Part shown: piece by piece, positions 48,033 through 64,000 of the stretch
How the letters are laid out: each line of letters opens with the position of its first letter
Numbering within the stretch: the stretch's first letter is position 1
From: Zygaena filipendulae
Taxonomy: Eukaryota > Arthropoda > Insecta > Lepidoptera > Zygaenidae
Direction of reading: 5' to 3'
DNA length: 64,000 bases
Assembly (NCBI GenBank): GCA_907165275.2
Contig: OU015655.1
Span: 5,964,501-6,028,500 of the forward strand
Program-made: the position numbers and the translations under genes
The notes under the pieces: generated by a model
What the model was told of the DNA's origin: nothing
The model's input: the letters and a program-made list of their open reading frames with translations, nothing else
Database searches by the model: none

Positions 48033-48978
48033 ATATACGTAGTGTCAAACCTTTACGCCGGTAGTTTTCTTTAAAAATCTCTGGGTAAAAATCTGAGGTA
48101 AAAATGCAAAGACCTGTCAAACATTGAAGTCAATACATTGACAACTTTTCGAGTTTTGCGAAACGAAACATTACGGATACTGTATTTTTGTTATTTAAAA
48201 TAAATAGATGTGTACATTATAGTACGAAATAAATACCTAATCTTATAAAAATAGTTTAGTATTAGAGTCAGTAAATTCATTCAGGTATAATACATAAAAT
48301 ACTTATTTAAAAATTGCTGAGTGATAACAGATTACGCGGTACGTTTACAAATTATTTATATAAATAAAGAACATGGAAATACCTAGAGTACAATATTTTA
48401 AATAATTATGCTATTATAATAAAAATTATGCTATTTTTTATCACGCTATATTCCGGAGCTTGATGCAAGCCCAGCACCTTTTAAAAATGATTTTCGCAGT
48501 TTTTGTGATGGATAATAACCTAATTTAATTTAAAAAATAATAATAAAATAATCTTATAGTCAACTTTACAAGATTATCCCCACGATAAAATTTCTAAATA
48601 ATTACATAATATTTTGCTACTACTTTACTCTATGATACCAAGTATTTTTTATACTATGTAAAAATTTATAATTTAGTGTAGTTTGGGCAAAAGTGTGGGA
48701 TAAACTTTGTGAAAAGCCCATCCGACGAACAGATTAAATATATGAGATGTGCCAATAACATGTTTTGTCGGGTGGAATTTGTACAGACCAAGTAAATGTT
48801 TTCGTTGCTCTATCTAATATCAATCTTAACTCAACAGCCTTGAGTTCATTTAACTTTGCTTTTCAGGAGCGTAAGGTATGGTGCGTTTTTGTTATTCCAG
48901 ATAGCTACACTTTTGTAAATGACTATACCACTTGAGTGTAACTTAGCAGACATAAGCGGTAACGCTTTATTAAGACTA

Positions 48979-49397
48979 AGGTCCGTATTCCAAAAGGTTA
49001 CTCAAGTCATAAATCTAGTTTTAAAACTAATTTCAAGTAAAGCTTTAATTTTAGAACCTTACTTGAAACGAGATTCATCAATCAACAATCAGCTGAGTTA
49101 TTTCCTTATTCTAGAACGACGCTTGAGTACTAATCTATACTCAAGCAAAGATTTGATCTTTGTTTACGTCTGTCTTGTCAAGACCACTCCAGCCAATCAA
49201 GAGCTCAAAATCTCTACTCTAGCCTAGTTTCAACTGATTAGAACCAATCAGAGTTCAGAATCCCTACTTAAGACTAGTTTCAAGTAATTAGAACTTAAAA
49301 CGCATTCTATAATAAGATGTACGCTTGAGTTAAGATTTGAGTTTAAAACTAATCTCAAGTAAAACGAGATCTGAGTCACCTTCTGGAATACGGGCCT
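48979..49397. mobile_element. TIR element (419 bp)
   Basis: The ends are AGGTCCGTATTCCAAAAGGT and, inverted, AGGCCCGTATTCCAGAAGGT. The interior is rich in CTCAAG and CTTGAG words. A 102-codon open frame across it is an accident of the repeat. Confidence 0.8.
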
Positions 49398-49904
49398 AAA
49401 TCATATACAGTGTCCATTCGATTGCAATACATCTATACGCGACGCTCGACGCTCCCACCTACAATACACCGCCCGATTTTAGGCTAAACTACTTTTGCTT
49501 AGACCAATTCGCATTGATCGTGTCAACGAAGCTTTGTGTAGTTTTATATCTACGTGAATCATCGCAAAACAGCCTAAAAAAATATATGTTTTTTTTTATT
49601 CACACACAAAGCAGGCTGCATCGCCTATAACATTATTACTTATTAAATATGTCCAGCCTAAAATTGGTGTTTGTTCCACTAGGAGCTTGTGTTTGATCTG
49701 TAACATATTCATACCTACCTGAACCCTAATACACGCATAACACGCAACGATATAATAACGGGCCACAATTTCTTTATCGATCCATGCCCAAAAAACTTTT
49801 ACTTCAAAAAATGGCATGCAGAATATTAAGTTATTTTTTGAAATTTTTGGCATCTAGAGCGAGCAAAGAATGTTATTGGTCATAGTTATAATATTTATTA
49901 TTTA

Positions 49905-50030
49905 GCTAGTAGCAGCACTGTGTAGTGGTCTATGAACCTGACTACTAAGTCAGATGTCGCGGGTTCGAGCTCCTCGTCACTAATTTGATGAAAATTGGTA
50001 TTTATCTTGAGTATGGATGTGTAGTATGTA
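49905..50030 (+). mobile_element. Possible tRNA-derived SINE
   Basis: It has a B-box-like GGGTTCGAGCTCC and a plausible but weak A-box region upstream. No intact tRNA fold is visible. Confidence 0.4.
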
Positions 50031-50126
50031 CTATGTATCTTAAGTAATTACTTACAAGGAAAAGGTATAAGTATTATATAAGTCGTCAGCTGCCTATCGT
50101 GCAAACTCTGGTCATTTTGGGATGAG

Positions 50127-50306
50127 CCCCTTTTAGTTAAGTTGAAAATCTATAATCGTTATCGCTTTAGAAAACTATGGAACACGTGGTCGAGGTCAAA
50201 TAAAATCGTCCGATCAGTTAAATCTTTCATGACCACGTGACATTACTACATCCTTAGTTTTCTATAGCGATAACGATTATAGGTTGTCAACTTGGCTAAG
50301 AGGGCG
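50127..50306. mobile_element. Palindromic MITE, CTTGGCTAAGGGG family
   Basis: CCCCTTTTAGTTAAGTTG at the left is mirrored by CAACTTGGCTAAGAGGG at the right. The core carries ACACGTGGTC and GACCACGTGACATTAC. It is just 3' of the site-1 protease stop. Confidence 0.75.
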
Positions 50307-50421
50307 GGTTGCGCTGTGCGATAATATCCAGGCGTTATTGATTACAGTGGAGCACCGAACAGGGCCCCTTGCGTAAAGTTCAATATCAAGTGTTCATTAG
50401 CCCCCTGGGCGTGCCCTTCGG

Positions 50422-63637
<13,216 letters not shown>

Positions 63638-63696
63638 CTACATACACCAACATATTGCACCAACTGGCTAGGACACTAGGCAACTAGATTTAAATG

Positions 63697-63932
63697 TTTA
63701 GTCAGTCATGTGGAATAATAAAAAAAAAATTACGTGTATTTTTTCTTTTTTTAAGTAATCAAAAAATAACGACGATACATTGAGACGAAATTTAATGTGC
63801 CATCACGATCCGGTACAGTTTATGTCGCCACAGAGCTCCCGACTCCTAAACTTTAATGCGCTTTATCAAAGTATTTTTTCATTAATTTGAAATAGCACAA
63901 AATACGAGTCTTTTTATCACCATGCCTTACCT
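63697..63932 (-). mobile_element. MITE, CRE-bearing family, decayed
   Basis: It carries CGACGATACATTGAGACGAA, TAAACTTTAATGCGCTTTAT and a CACCATGCC end. The CRE-like words have decayed here. It is the last recognisable feature before the window edge; no site-1 protease exon could be found from 63638 to 64000. Confidence 0.6.
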
Positions 63933-64000
63933 CGTTTACGCAACAGTGCCGTCGTTTCTCTAGCCGCTAGCGGTTAGGTTTCTCGTCGTAGAGTGAATTT

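Noticed and set aside
48919..49227. 102-codon plus-strand frame
   Set aside because: It spans the left end of a TIR element and consists of its CTCAAG-type repeats.
63933..64000. Possible upstream exon of site-1 protease at the window edge
   Set aside because: All three minus-strand frames contain stops, and no subtilisin motif is seen.

Overview
This window is nuclear DNA of an insect, very probably a moth or butterfly. The background is AT-rich and genes have many short exons with GT-AG introns. Repeats of lepidopteran type are everywhere: short Helitron-like elements ending in GGGGGACAGCTAG, tRNA-derived SINEs and many small inverted-repeat elements. No bacterial features, rRNA, intact tRNA gene or CRISPR array were seen. 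All exon models were built by eye from splice signals, reading phase and remembered family motifs. No database search was run.

Layout. (1) 328-7218, plus strand: the 3' part of an ANKRD11/ANKRD12-type gene, whose ankyrin repeats would lie left of the window. (2) 7219-13293: a repeat zone. Its main feature is a ~2.6 kb foldback (8884-11490) built from ~135 bp units, each carrying a CTCGAGCGCGTCAGAT-like motif. (3) 13294-16310, minus: complete SURF1 (291 aa, 5 exons). (4) 16311-22240: repeats, including a terminal-inverted-repeat element only ~125 bp from the SURF1 start codon. (5) 22241-28892, plus: a complete 8-exon gene for a 409-aa multi-pass membrane protein rich in His, of no known function. 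(6) 28893-34293: repeats. (7) 34294-45044, minus: complete cytosolic-type acetyl-CoA synthetase (667 aa, 9 exons). (8) 45045-50421: repeats. (9) 50422 to at least 63637, minus: the last 14 exons (723 aa) of site-1 protease (MBTPS1). This part includes the oxyanion Asn, the catalytic Ser, the single membrane span and the basic tail. One of its introns holds a fresh LTR retrotransposon (55278-57342).

How they connect. SURF1 serves cytochrome c oxidase assembly. Acetyl-CoA synthetase makes acetyl-CoA for lipid synthesis. Site-1 protease activates SREBP, which in flies drives lipogenic genes including acetyl-CoA synthetase, so the last two neighbours belong to one regulatory axis. No operon-like organisation is implied.

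The features most worth a second look are the periodic foldback, the unplaced His-rich membrane protein, the retrotransposon landing ~12 bp from a splice acceptor of site-1 protease, a SINE head turned into two perfect or near-perfect hairpins, and a four-copy head-to-tail Helitron-like array.
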